IMG/VR virus record: IMGVR_UViG_3300008952_000331 | Location: 1-22,357 of that record | Source: a virus | DNA length: 22,357 bases | Reading direction: 5' to 3' (one strand) | Part shown: positions 5,503 to 13,436 of the stretch, in pieces | How positions within the stretch are numbered: position 1 is the stretch's first letter | Layout of the letters: every line of letters begins with the position of its first letter | Made by a program: the position numbers and the translations under genes | The notes under the pieces: generated by a model | Seen by the model: only the letters and a program-made list of their open reading frames with translations | What the model was told of the DNA's origin: nothing | Databases searched by the model: none

Positions 5503-7172
5503 TGGCAAATGCTAAAGCATTAATACGGCGCAATGATTCCCTTAAGGATGATCGCAACCTTTGGGACGGGTTTTACCAGGATGTTGTTGACTACATAAGG
5601 CCGAGGAAGCAGACCACAGAAGAGAATCGGGTTGCTGGCACTATTCGCCATAAACATTATGACTCGACTGCTCCTCACGCGGCTAACACCCTGGCTTTAA
5701 TTATGGCGGACACACTTACGCCTAAAGCAATACAGTGGTTTGGTTTCAAAATTCCAGAGTCATCAGGGCTGAGTCAGTTCAATACAAATCAAAATGTATT
5801 AAATTGGTTTAAAACTGTTGAAGACGCTGTGCGTTTTGCGCTTGACCAGAGTAATTTTTATCCTGTTATCAACGAGGTGTACCTCGACTTTGACAGCTTC
5901 GCTACGATTTGCCTGTATGTCGAAGAGGCTCGCGTCAAGCAGAAGGGGTTCAACGGCCTGACATTCAGGGCGCTCCCTATTTCATCTTATGTTTTTGCAG
6001 AAGATGATGGCGGAGTGGTTGACACGGTGATGAGGGAATATGAGTTGACTGCCAGGCAGTTTGCGCAGCGCTTCCCAGATGTGTCTCCACCAAACGAGAT
6101 TAAGAAAGCTTTAGATAAGTCGCCAGACGACAAGTTTGAGCTGCTTCGCGTGGTAGCACCCGCTGAAGACATCGGCTCAAAAGTGAAGTTCAAGTATGCT
6201 TCAGTGGATATTTATAAGGATAAGGCGCTGGTTGTTGATGAGCGTGGCTACCATGAGTTCCCTTACATGGTTGGCAGATGGGATAAAGCAACTGGCGAGA
6301 TCAGGGGGCGAGGCCCGGCAGCCATTGCGCTGGATGACATCAAGTCGCTCAACCAATTAAGAAAACTGGAATTAATCGGGTTGGAAAAGGCAGTCAATCC
6401 CCCGATACTTGCCCCTGAAGAAGGGTTTGTCGGCACAGTCAAGCTGGGCAGCAACTCGATTGTCTATAGCCGTGACCCTGCGAATGTAAGAACAATGCCC
6501 ACAGAACTTCGGCTTGATTTGTCGAGTTTGAAGGCGGCTGACCTCAAGCAGGGTATAAGGGACATTTATTTAACAGACCAGCTAAACCTTCCGCGCACCA
6601 AGCAGATGACCGCAACTGAGGTTGCCCAACTGCGTGGCGAGATGGAGCGATTGCTCGGCCCGACTATTTCAAGGTTTGAATCTGAAGTGTTGGGGCCGAT
6701 GCTTGAGCGTGTCGTTGGCATCATGTTTAGAACAGGAGCGTTGCCAGCACCTCCGCCAGAGCTTGAGGAATTAAAGACAATTGACATCGAGTATGTAGGC
6801 CAATTGGCAAGGGCGCAGAAACTCGTTGAGATTGAATCTATAAACAACTGGGTAAACATGGTTGCTCAATGGGGGCAGATTGACCCCAATGTGCTGCAGG
6901 CTCCAGACTTGATGGCGGCAGCAAAGATTGCAGCTCCCATCCTTGGTGTTCCCAAGAGTGTGGTCAAAGGCCAGGAGAGGCTAGAGGAGGATATCGGGGC
7001 GCAGCAGCAGAAAATGGCACAGCAGGAACAAATGGCACAAGTAGGGGCAACCGCTGAAGCCGCGGGCAAGGCAGCTCCTATGGCCCAGGTAATGCAGAAT
7101 GGAGCAGAAAATTTAAGTGAAGAAGATAAGCAAGCGCTCGTCGGGCAGCTCGTCGGAGCCGCCGCTCAGTGA
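5502..7172 (+). CDS. Head-to-tail connector (portal) protein, T7 gp8-like
   Basis: 556 residues, close to T7 gp8 (536). The N-terminus (LIRRNDSLKDDRNLWDGFYQDVVDYIRPRK, in two helices) and DSTAPHAANTLALIMADTLTP near 50-75 are characteristic of the T7-type head-tail connector family (PF12236 type). The middle has the wing and stem regions (SLNQLRKLELIGLEKAVNPPILAPEEG), and the C-terminus is a Gln/Ala-rich helix (GAQQQKMAQQEQMAQ). It forms the dodecameric ring at the vertex through which DNA is packaged and on which the tail assembles. ATG 5502 overlaps the preceding TGA; the last 56 bases overlap the Bbp19-like gene. Confidence 0.93.
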   Translation: MANAKALIRRNDSLKDDRNLWDGFYQDVVDYIRPRKQTTEENRVAGTIRHKHYDSTAPHAANTLALIMADTLTPKAIQWFGFKIPESSGLSQFNTNQNVLNWFKTVEDAVRFALDQSNFYPVINEVYLDFDSFATICLYVEEARVKQKGFNGLTFRALPISSYVFAEDDGGVVDTVMREYELTARQFAQRFPDVSPPNEIKKALDKSPDDKFELLRVVAPAEDIGSKVKFKYASVDIYKDKALVVDERGYHEFPYMVGRWDKATGEIRGRGPAAIALDDIKSLNQLRKLELIGLEKAVNPPILAPEEGFVGTVKLGSNSIVYSRDPANVRTMPTELRLDLSSLKAADLKQGIRDIYLTDQLNLPRTKQMTATEVAQLRGEMERLLGPTISRFESEVLGPMLERVVGIMFRTGALPAPPPELEELKTIDIEYVGQLARAQKLVEIESINNWVNMVAQWGQIDPNVLQAPDLMAAAKIAAPILGVPKSVVKGQERLEEDIGAQQQKMAQQEQMAQVGATAEAAGKAAPMAQVMQNGAENLSEEDKQALVGQLVGAAAQ

Positions 7173-7380
7173 GCGGCAAATAGCACAAGCGTTTCACAAT
7201 ACATTTACGAGTCCAAACGGGAGGTTGGTCTATAACTGGCTGGAAAGCCAATACAACAACTCCTCCAGTTTTGTTTCAGGCGCCCCGGAGACAACGGCAT
7301 ACAACGAAGGTTGCAGGGCAGTTTTTCTCCAGATCAAACACAACCTGGAATACTGGAAAGAAAAAGGGAAAGACTTATGA
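7117..7380 (+). CDS. Bbp19-like small phage protein
   Basis: 87 residues from GTG 7117. After a Ser-rich lead, the segment AFHNTFTSPNGRLVYNWLE, then ETTAYNEGCRAVFLQIKHNLEYW, fits the Bbp19-like phage domain (F-x-tP-x-G-x-x-V/L near the start, then EG-R-x-V/L-x-x-I helix). In BPP-1 this small gene also lies between portal and scaffold. It overlaps the portal end by 56 bases and the scaffold start by four (ATGA). GGAG lies 12 bases before the start, so initiation is probably coupled. Function is unresolved; it may be a head-assembly helper. Confidence 0.75.
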   Translation: MKKISKRSSGSSSEPPLSERQIAQAFHNTFTSPNGRLVYNWLESQYNNSSSFVSGAPETTAYNEGCRAVFLQIKHNLEYWKEKGKDL

Positions 7381-8249
7381 GCGAAGCTATAACCTCGGAA
7401 GAGGCAGCTACTGAGCATGACGAGGCAGAGAGAGCAGTAAACATCGAGCCTGATTCACAGGGTGAGGTGGAACAGGCGGAAGCATCTTGGCGAGATTCAT
7501 TACCCGATGAACTGAAAGGAGTCAAAACGCTTGAAAAGTTCAAAGATACTGACGCCCTCGCAAAAGGGTATGTGCATCTGGAAAAGTATTTTGATGGAAC
7601 GATTAAAGTTCCTGGCGAGAACGCCACCCAGGAAGAGGTTGACAAGTATTACAGCAAGCTGGGTAGACCTGACACGATAGAAGGCTATGAGTATGAGAAA
7701 GCCGAAATGCCAGAAGGTCAAGCCTACGATGAAACTTTTGAGAAGGCGTTTCTGACTAAGGCTCACGCAGAAGGGCTGAACAACAAACAGGTTTCATCTT
7801 TGTACGAATGGTGGAACGGGCAGTCGAAAGATATACATGTCCAAAACACGGTAGCCAAGGAAAACAGTATTCAGAAGGCCGAGATTGAATTAAGGGCTGA
7901 CTGGGGCAGGCAGTACGATGAAAAGATTTCAGGTGTTGGTCGATTGGTCGATCAGTATGCCAGTGGCGAGGACAGGCAATACCTCATAGACAGCGGCATC
8001 GGCAATGACCCACACTTGGCAAGGATGCTGGATCGCATTGCCAAAGATCATGGAGAGGCTAAACATTTAGGTGATCCTAAGATCAATGCGTTTACTGACC
8101 CGGCTTCTGCACAGCAAGCTAAAGACGCTTTCTACAAAGATACTGAAAGCGACGATTACAAAGCATATTTCAACGAGAACCATCCTCGACACAAAGAGGT
8201 AGGGCAAATGTTGGAGCGTTGGAATAAAACAATTTATGGAGATGAATAA
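7377..8249 (+). CDS. Scaffolding (capsid assembly) protein
   Basis: 290 residues from ATG 7377, preceded by AAGGGAAAG and overlapping the prior stop. It is very acidic and helical, starting SEAITSEEAATEHDEAERA. Then comes WRDSLPDELKGVKTLEKFKDTDALAKGYVHLEKYF, a motif common to podovirus scaffolds, then KYYSKLGRPDTIEGYEY. The C-terminus is charged (HKEVGQMLERWNKTIYGDE). T7 gp9 is of similar size (307 aa). It sits between the portal and the capsid gene, where it would shape the prohead and then leave. There is no membrane segment or enzyme motif. Confidence 0.88.
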   Translation: MSEAITSEEAATEHDEAERAVNIEPDSQGEVEQAEASWRDSLPDELKGVKTLEKFKDTDALAKGYVHLEKYFDGTIKVPGENATQEEVDKYYSKLGRPDTIEGYEYEKAEMPEGQAYDETFEKAFLTKAHAEGLNNKQVSSLYEWWNGQSKDIHVQNTVAKENSIQKAEIELRADWGRQYDEKISGVGRLVDQYASGEDRQYLIDSGIGNDPHLARMLDRIAKDHGEAKHLGDPKINAFTDPASAQQAKDAFYKDTESDDYKAYFNENHPRHKEVGQMLERWNKTIYGDE

Positions 8250-8461
8250 TGGGCCTTCACACCTCGATCAAGTGTGTGGACTGCGTTCATCTCGTTCCGC
8301 GCACGCAAGTTTGCATGGAATATAAAGCATCGGTGGATGGTGACTCCGAGCGTAATTGCTACTTTTATAAAGTCGGCGCTTACGCAGAAGCCCAACCTGC
8401 AAAGGTTAAGGGCAAGCCAAAAAAGAAGGTGCGTAAAAAAGCACTTTCATCGGCTGCTTAA
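8249..8461 (+). CDS. Small Cys-rich basic protein between scaffold and capsid
   Basis: 70 residues; the ATG at 8249 overlaps the scaffold stop. Four cysteines, CVDC at 9-12, C22 and C37, suggest a compact metal-binding or disulfide module. The C-terminal half is Ala and Lys-rich (KVKGKPKKKVRKKALSSAA) and would bind nucleic acid or a negatively charged partner. It has no relative that I can name. It lies just ahead of the structured leader of the capsid gene, so a role as an RNA-binding regulator of that leader is possible but unproven. Alternatively it may be a minor head component. Confidence 0.7.
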   Translation: MGLHTSIKCVDCVHLVPRTQVCMEYKASVDGDSERNCYFYKVGAYAEAQPAKVKGKPKKKVRKKALSSAA

Positions 8462-8492
8462 CCCTCTGGGTAATTAAGCGCCACTTATTTGA

Positions 8493-8593
8493 TTTCCTGA
8501 CAACCCTTCGGGGCCAGGCAACACTGTCAGGAGAGTCCATAGTTTGGGCAACTCTCCGAAAAAACGATTCACAAAACTGTTTTTAGGAGAGTT
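8493..8593 (+). promoter_or_regulatory. Three-stem leader of the capsid gene, candidate switch
   Basis: Stem A pairs 8493-8502 with 8525-8534 (10 bp, one G-U) and encloses a CCC-UUCG-GGG hairpin (8504-8513). Stem B pairs GGAGAGT (8530-8536) with ACTCTCC (8551-8557). Stem C pairs AACTCTCC (8550-8557) with GGAGAGTT (8586-8593), extended inward past one mismatch by five A-U pairs; it covers the capsid Shine-Dalgarno sequence. A and B share 8530-8534, and B and C share 8551-8557. So A would free the blocking arm to hide the ribosome binding site, while B would expose it. No downstream U-run exists, so this is translational rather than a terminator. Confidence 0.6.
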
Positions 8594-8597
8594 TTAA

Positions 8598-9470
8598 ATG
8601 TCTACACAAATTAACAAGGCATTTGAGCAGCAGTTCTCGGATAACTTCATTCATCTGGCAAGCCAGAAAGAGTCGAAGTTGGGAAGTGCGGTTCGCGTTG
8701 AGAATGTCAACGATGCCAAGTCATTTCATTTTGACAGAATGGACACTGTAAATATGGTTCAATCTGTCAGTCGTCACGAAGATACTCCGCTTACGGAAGT
8801 ACCTTTTTCGCGCAGACGAGTTACCTTCAATACCTATCGAGCCGTTGATTTAATTGACAGTCCTGATCGCGTCAAGATGGCTAAAGACCCGACTTCCCCA
8901 TCAATGAAACAATTGGTGTGGGCGCTTAATCGTCAAAAAGATGATTTAATTATAAGCGCTGCTTCGGGGAACGCCTTTAGTATTGATTCGGCTGATTCAT
9001 CTACAAATGTCGTCCTTCCCGCAGCTCAGAAAATTGCTCATGGCAGCGCTGACATGACATTGGCAAAAATTATTGAGTGTCGAAAGATACTACTCGATAA
9101 CGATGTTGATACGGATGAAGAGTTGTATTGGGCGATTGGGCCTGCACAGTTGGAAGCGATGTTGAATATTTCTACTATTACGTCGAGCGATTATAATTCC
9201 ATCAAAGCTTTAATGAGCGGTGAAATTAACACGTTTATGGGCTTTACCTGGATTGTATCTACTCGCTTGTCGGTTGCTTCCAGCATCCGCAAAACTCTTG
9301 CCTGGGCTAAATCCGGCATGGGTCTTGCCATGAACGGTACTCCAAACATTCGCATTAGTGAGCGTGCAGACAAGAACTACTCTACCCAGATTTTCGTGGA
9401 AGCCAACATGGGCGCAACGCGAATTGAGGATGAAAAGGTTGTTGAAGTTTCTTGTGATGAATCTGCGTAA
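8598..9470 (+). CDS. Major capsid protein
   Basis: 290 residues with a strong Shine-Dalgarno (GGAGAG) before ATG 8598. Position after the scaffold, high-expression features (strong ribosome site, tandem stops TAATAA) and sequence support the major capsid. There is an N-terminal helix (INKAFEQQFSDNFIHLASQKESKL), then the charged loop DTPLTEVPFSRRRVTF, a helix with PTSPSMKQLVWALNRQKDDLII, and ITSSDYNSIKALMSGEINTFMGFTWI, which fits the P-domain of HK97-fold capsids of podoviruses. It is shorter than T7 gp10A (345 aa) and nearer in plan to the BPP-1 Bbp17 type. A 10A/10B type frameshift extension is not seen. Confidence 0.88.
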   Translation: MSTQINKAFEQQFSDNFIHLASQKESKLGSAVRVENVNDAKSFHFDRMDTVNMVQSVSRHEDTPLTEVPFSRRRVTFNTYRAVDLIDSPDRVKMAKDPTSPSMKQLVWALNRQKDDLIISAASGNAFSIDSADSSTNVVLPAAQKIAHGSADMTLAKIIECRKILLDNDVDTDEELYWAIGPAQLEAMLNISTITSSDYNSIKALMSGEINTFMGFTWIVSTRLSVASSIRKTLAWAKSGMGLAMNGTPNIRISERADKNYSTQIFVEANMGATRIEDEKVVEVSCDESA

Positions 9471-9516
9471 TAACGCATAACTGAATGTTTAATTTAATTT
9501 TTAAGGAGTATTAACA

Positions 9517-10071
9517 ATGACAACTGCATATTCAACGGAGATCACTAACTTTCGGGCGAACCCGCAAGTTAAGTCAACTCCTGGCAGCGCACATGGGAAG
9601 GTTCGTGTATGGTCTGATACCATCGCTGTCGCAACTACGGACATTGATGATGATGACATCATCCACATGGCTTTGATTCCCGGCAATGCCAAAATCAAAT
9701 CCATCAAGCTGTATAACGATGACCTGGATTCGGGTGGATCACCCGCTCTGGTAACAGACGTTGGTGTATACAACGGCCCTTCAGGCTTCAATGACACCGA
9801 TGCTTCAGCCACTCGCTATGACGCTGGTGCTGTGATTGATCGCGATTGTTACGGAACGGTTTCTACCGTTCTCCAAGCTGCGGTTACTGCTGGCACTGAG
9901 TTTCGTTATGAAACGCTGGGCATTGAAACCATTGGCAACTACATGTGGGAAGACGCTGGATTGAGTTCTGATCCTCGCGCTGACCTCTACATCTCTCTCA
10001 CGATTGAAACAGTTGCGGCTACTGCTGCTGCTGGCGACATCTCAATTGTTGTTGAGTACGTTGTAGACTAA
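9517..10071 (+). CDS. Probable capsid cement/decoration protein
   Basis: 184 residues; AAGGAG nine bases before ATG 9517. The sequence is beta-rich with little charge after the start (KIKSIKLYNDDLDSGG, TDVGVYNGPSGFNDTDA, ADLYISLTIETVAATAAAGDISIVVEYVVD), which fits a jelly-roll-like fold. It lies directly after the capsid gene in the same transcript and before a strong terminator, so it should be made in high amounts. In BPP-1 the cement protein Bbp16 is the neighbour of the capsid protein Bbp17. By position and fold type this is the likely equivalent. No family motif is recognised beyond that, so a head fibre or minor capsid role remains possible. Confidence 0.6.
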   Translation: MTTAYSTEITNFRANPQVKSTPGSAHGKVRVWSDTIAVATTDIDDDDIIHMALIPGNAKIKSIKLYNDDLDSGGSPALVTDVGVYNGPSGFNDTDASATRYDAGAVIDRDCYGTVSTVLQAAVTAGTEFRYETLGIETIGNYMWEDAGLSSDPRADLYISLTIETVAATAAAGDISIVVEYVVD

Positions 10072-10077
10072 CTGATC

Positions 10078-10109
10078 GGGGGCAGTCCAAAAGGCTGCTC
10101 CCTTTCTTT
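10078..10109 (+). terminator. Intrinsic terminator after the head module
   Basis: A 10-bp stem with two G-U pairs (10078-10087 with 10093-10102) and a loop CAAAA, followed by TTTCTTT. It starts six bases after the cement-gene stop. It would limit transcription into the tail genes or set the high 3' end of the capsid message, like the terminator T-phi placed after gene 10 in T7. Confidence 0.85.
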
Positions 10110-10211
10110 ATCAAATGAGAAAGTAAAAAAAGTTTTTAAAAAAGTGTCACAAACTAGGTGTCTCAAGTGACTTATATGTAATAGCAACAAAACATATAAG
10201 GATCTTAAAAA

Positions 10212-10436
10212 ATGCAAAAGAGATATAGAAAATTTAGGAGTACTTTAAAAACAAGAGAAAAGGTTAAATATCCACTAAGAAAAATTATAGAAAAGACCAA
10301 ACTTGCTGATGGTTTTTTTGATAAACAGCACGTTATTTTAGAATGTGGGCATGAGATAAGATGTTCAAGTGGATCAATTTACAAGGCAAGGTGCTATAGG
10401 TGTCCAAAAAAAAATATGGATTCAGAAGAGGCTTAG
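10212..10436 (+). CDS. AT-rich Cys/His-rich small protein, probable moron
   Basis: 74 residues from ATG 10212, with AAGGATC nine bases upstream. The N-terminus is very basic (QKRYRKFRSTLKTREKVKYP). The rest has a Cys/His cluster: LECGHEIRC, then ARCYRCPKK, giving C44, H46, C50, C60, C63 as possible zinc ligands. Codon use differs from neighbours: AGA, AAA, ATA and TTA dominate, and the gene is clearly more AT-rich than the capsid or tail genes. It stands alone between a terminator and the tail genes. This is the pattern of a moron gained by transfer. Function is unknown; DNA or RNA binding is likely. I found no canonical promoter upstream. Confidence 0.7.
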   Translation: MQKRYRKFRSTLKTREKVKYPLRKIIEKTKLADGFFDKQHVILECGHEIRCSSGSIYKARCYRCPKKNMDSEEA

Positions 10437-10475
10437 CACAGTTTAGTAAAATTGTGAATTATACAAGGAATTCAA

Positions 10476-11051
10476 ATGGCAAGTTTTGTAGAGATTGCAT
10501 CAAACGCACTTCGTTTACTTGGCGACGATCCGATTACATCATTCAGTGATGATACGGAGCGCGCCAGGCTAGTAAACGCCGTTTATGAGGAGTTGCGCAA
10601 TGAAGTTGCTCGCGCCGCTATTTGGAATTGTTGTAAGGCCAGACAGGTATTAGCTTCACTCACTGAAACACCTGCCTTTGGTTGGGCCTATTATCACCAA
10701 CTGCCTGCCGATTGTTTGCGTGTGGTGAATGTCCTTTCTGGCAGTTCTGTCATAGACCACGAGGTTGAAGGCCGTAAATTGATGACCGATGTGTCATCAG
10801 TCAATCTAATCTACATAAAACGAATTACAGACCCTAACGAATTTGATGCTCTGTTTATATCAGCGTACACCGCGCGAATTGCTGCGGAGTTGGCGCTCCC
10901 CATTACTGGAAGTAATACCGCGTCGAACGCCATGTGGCAATTGTATGAAAGAAAAGTTCGCGAAGCTCGCACAGTCGATTCCCAGGAAGGGACTCCAACA
11001 GGGTTTGACGCACAATCAATCGTAGACGCGCGCTCAGGGACGGTAGTATAG
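10476..11051 (+). CDS. Tail tubular protein A, T7 gp11-like
   Basis: 191 residues, close to T7 gp11 (196). The N-terminus ASFVEIASNALRLLGDDPITSFSDDTERARLVNAVYEELRNEVARAAIWNCC is distinctive of the podovirus gatekeeper family. It continues with YYHQLPADCLRVVNV and the helix YTARIAAELALPITGS, then a charged C-terminus. It forms the ring between the portal and the nozzle. AAGGAATT precedes ATG 10476. It ends exactly where tail tubular protein B begins, so the two are coupled. Confidence 0.93.
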   Translation: MASFVEIASNALRLLGDDPITSFSDDTERARLVNAVYEELRNEVARAAIWNCCKARQVLASLTETPAFGWAYYHQLPADCLRVVNVLSGSSVIDHEVEGRKLMTDVSSVNLIYIKRITDPNEFDALFISAYTARIAAELALPITGSNTASNAMWQLYERKVREARTVDSQEGTPTGFDAQSIVDARSGTVV

Positions 11052-13436
11052 ATGGCAAAAGCCCATGCAATGTATTCCAGTTTTACGACTGGAGAAATTA
11101 CTCCCAGGTTGGAAGGGCGGGTTGACCTCGCCAAGTATAAGGACTCCTGCCGCACGCTGGAGAATACTTTTGTCATGCCGCATGGAGGGGCGAAAAGAAG
11201 AGGCGGCCTGAATTATGTTGCCGATGTCAAGGCCGTTCAGACTGGCTCTACGCTGGTAAGCAATGGCACATTTGCCTCAGACATATCTGGATGGACTGAC
11301 AAATCAGTCGGCACAGGCTCAATAGCTCATAGTACCAACCTGATGAATATTGTTTCAACGAACGCCTCAAATTACGGGTGGGCGGAGGACAGTATCACCA
11401 CGGTGTCAGGGCGTAGATACATACTGGGCTTTACGATTGGCACTGGAGCGATCAGCGTTCAGATAGGAACGGCTACAGGTGGCGAGCAGATATATGCGTC
11501 CACCAGTTTTGCAGTCGGCGCGCACACGGTGGCGTTTACAGCAACATCGACATCGACGTTCATAGGGTTTAAGCATACAGCAAGTGCGACACATACCCTG
11601 GATGATGTCACGATGTTTCTGGCAACGGAAGACGCAAAGGTAAGACTTGTGCCATTTGAGTTTTCGGTGACGCAGCCATATATCCTTGAATTTGGCAATA
11701 CCTACATAAGGGTCTATCGAAACAATGGTCAGATACAAAGTGGTGGCGTTCCTGTTGAGATTACTACGACTTACGCCACAGCAGATTTGTTCGATCTACA
11801 GTTTGCACAGTCGGCTGACACGCTTTACATCGCACACAAGGATTATGCTCCAAGAAAGCTTACGAGAACTTCTCATACTTCTTGGACTCTTACCGCTATT
11901 AGTTTCACTGGAGCCACGTTTCCGAGTACCTTTTGCGCTGGCGCTGCTGGCACTGGGAGTGACGCTGGCAATACAAATCCAGGCGCGGTAACATTTTTTA
12001 ATCAGCGTCTGTACTGGGGCGGAAGCAACAATGACCCTCAAAAAATCTGGGGGAGTGAAGTAGCAGATTTTGAAGCGATGAACCAAGGGACGGCTGCTGA
12101 TGATGAAAGCGTTGAGTTCACACTCGTGGCAAACGAAGTTAATGCCATACAGTGGTTATCCGAATCCACCGATATGCTCTGCGGTACTCTCGGCGGTGAG
12201 TTCACGATCACTGGAGGGCAGGACGACAATATCAGCCCAACAAATATTAAAGCAGTCCGCCAGGCGAGCTTTGGCAGTAACAAGGTCATGCCGCTCAATG
12301 TAGGCAATCTGCTTCTGTTTAATCAGCGCGCTGGCAGGAAGGTGCGTGAGCTTGTATTTAACTTTGATGTAGACGGCTACCTGGCCCCTGACATCACGCT
12401 GTTAGCGGAGCATGTTACAGAGTCTGGTATCACCGACATGGCGTACCAGCAGGAAAACGATACGCTGATCTGGGCAGTCACCGCTGACGGCACTCTTATT
12501 GCGTGTACTTACCTCCGAGATCAAAATGTAGTGGGGTGGCATCGCCATCCCGTGGGCGGAGAATTAGCGGAGGTTGAAACGGTTGCCGTTATCCCATCCG
12601 CTGATGGTTTGCGGGATGAGCTATGGTGCGTGGTAAAGCGAAGAATAAATTCAACACACACGCGAAGATACATTGAATACATCAACCCAGATATATTTGT
12701 AGACTCTGGCTTAGTTTTAGATACGCCGATTACCATTACCGGGGCAACCCAGGCTAACCCTGTTGTGGTTACAACATCAGGCTCTCATGGTTTAAGCGAT
12801 GGTGATTTGGTAGACATTAAGGCCATCAAGGGTATGACCGAACTGAATGGCAACCGCTATAAAGTTGCCAACAAAACATCAACCACGTTTGAGCTAACCC
12901 TTCAGTCAGACGACAGCAACGTGGATGGCAGCAGCTATACCGCATATGATACGGGCGGTGAGGTAAGACTCGGCATTACCACAGTTACGGGATTAGAACA
13001 CCTGGAGGGGGAGACAGTCCAAATTGTAGGCAATGGCGCAGTGTTCCCTGACAAGACAGTATCTGCTGGCTCGGTCACAGTGTCGGAAGCAGTATCGGAA
13101 GCGTATGTGGGGCTGGCATATACCTCCACGGTAAAACCATCGAGGCCTGAGTTTGGGATGCCAATGGGCATTACCCAGGGTAAGTCGAAAAGATGGAATA
13201 ACGTGTTTGTGAGATTGCTCAATACAACTGGAATTGCAATCAACGGAGATCAGATGCCATTTAGAAAGTCATCTGACCCAATGAATGAGAAGGTTGCCGC
13301 ATTTACTGGCGATAAAAAAGTGTCAAACATGGGGTGGGACAAGGACGGCTTCGTGGAAGTCAAACAGGAGCAGCCTCTTGATATGCACGTTGTTGCCATT
13401 GGCGGAGATTTAAATACTGGTGAAGTCTTCACCTAA
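11052..13436 (+). CDS. Tail tubular protein B (nozzle), T7 gp12-like
   Basis: 794 residues, same length as T7 gp12. SSFTTGEITPRLEGRVDLAKYKDSCRTLENTFV at 9-41 and PHGGAKRRGGLNYVADVK at 43-60 are typical of the nozzle protein. The usual direct continuation AKVRLVPFEFSVTQPYILEFG resumes only at 195. Between them (about 61-194) lies an extra beta-rich module starting LVSNGTFASDISGWTD, like a carbohydrate-binding jelly-roll. A second added module near 556-640 (ITGATQANPVVVTT, HGLSDGDLVDIKAIKGM) resembles the FCCH-type beta-barrel often found in this protein. It forms the hexameric tail tip. The gene overlaps the next by 17 bases. Confidence 0.92.
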   Translation: MAKAHAMYSSFTTGEITPRLEGRVDLAKYKDSCRTLENTFVMPHGGAKRRGGLNYVADVKAVQTGSTLVSNGTFASDISGWTDKSVGTGSIAHSTNLMNIVSTNASNYGWAEDSITTVSGRRYILGFTIGTGAISVQIGTATGGEQIYASTSFAVGAHTVAFTATSTSTFIGFKHTASATHTLDDVTMFLATEDAKVRLVPFEFSVTQPYILEFGNTYIRVYRNNGQIQSGGVPVEITTTYATADLFDLQFAQSADTLYIAHKDYAPRKLTRTSHTSWTLTAISFTGATFPSTFCAGAAGTGSDAGNTNPGAVTFFNQRLYWGGSNNDPQKIWGSEVADFEAMNQGTAADDESVEFTLVANEVNAIQWLSESTDMLCGTLGGEFTITGGQDDNISPTNIKAVRQASFGSNKVMPLNVGNLLLFNQRAGRKVRELVFNFDVDGYLAPDITLLAEHVTESGITDMAYQQENDTLIWAVTADGTLIACTYLRDQNVVGWHRHPVGGELAEVETVAVIPSADGLRDELWCVVKRRINSTHTRRYIEYINPDIFVDSGLVLDTPITITGATQANPVVVTTSGSHGLSDGDLVDIKAIKGMTELNGNRYKVANKTSTTFELTLQSDDSNVDGSSYTAYDTGGEVRLGITTVTGLEHLEGETVQIVGNGAVFPDKTVSAGSVTVSEAVSEAYVGLAYTSTVKPSRPEFGMPMGITQGKSKRWNNVFVRLLNTTGIAINGDQMPFRKSSDPMNEKVAAFTGDKKVSNMGWDKDGFVEVKQEQPLDMHVVAIGGDLNTGEVFT

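Noticed and set aside
8530-8564. Intrinsic terminator formed by GGAGAGT and ACTCTCC
   Set aside because: The stem is followed by an A-run, not a T-run, on the + strand, and on the minus strand the T-run lies on the wrong side.
8493-8593. Known riboswitch class (glutamine, SAM-V or preQ1 type)
   Set aside because: The characteristic core motifs I remember for these classes are not visible; left as an unassigned candidate.
8565-10155. Phage RNA-polymerase promoter motif TCACAAA-CT seen near 8570 and 10145
   Set aside because: Only two loosely similar copies; a single-subunit polymerase promoter should recur with a longer shared core.
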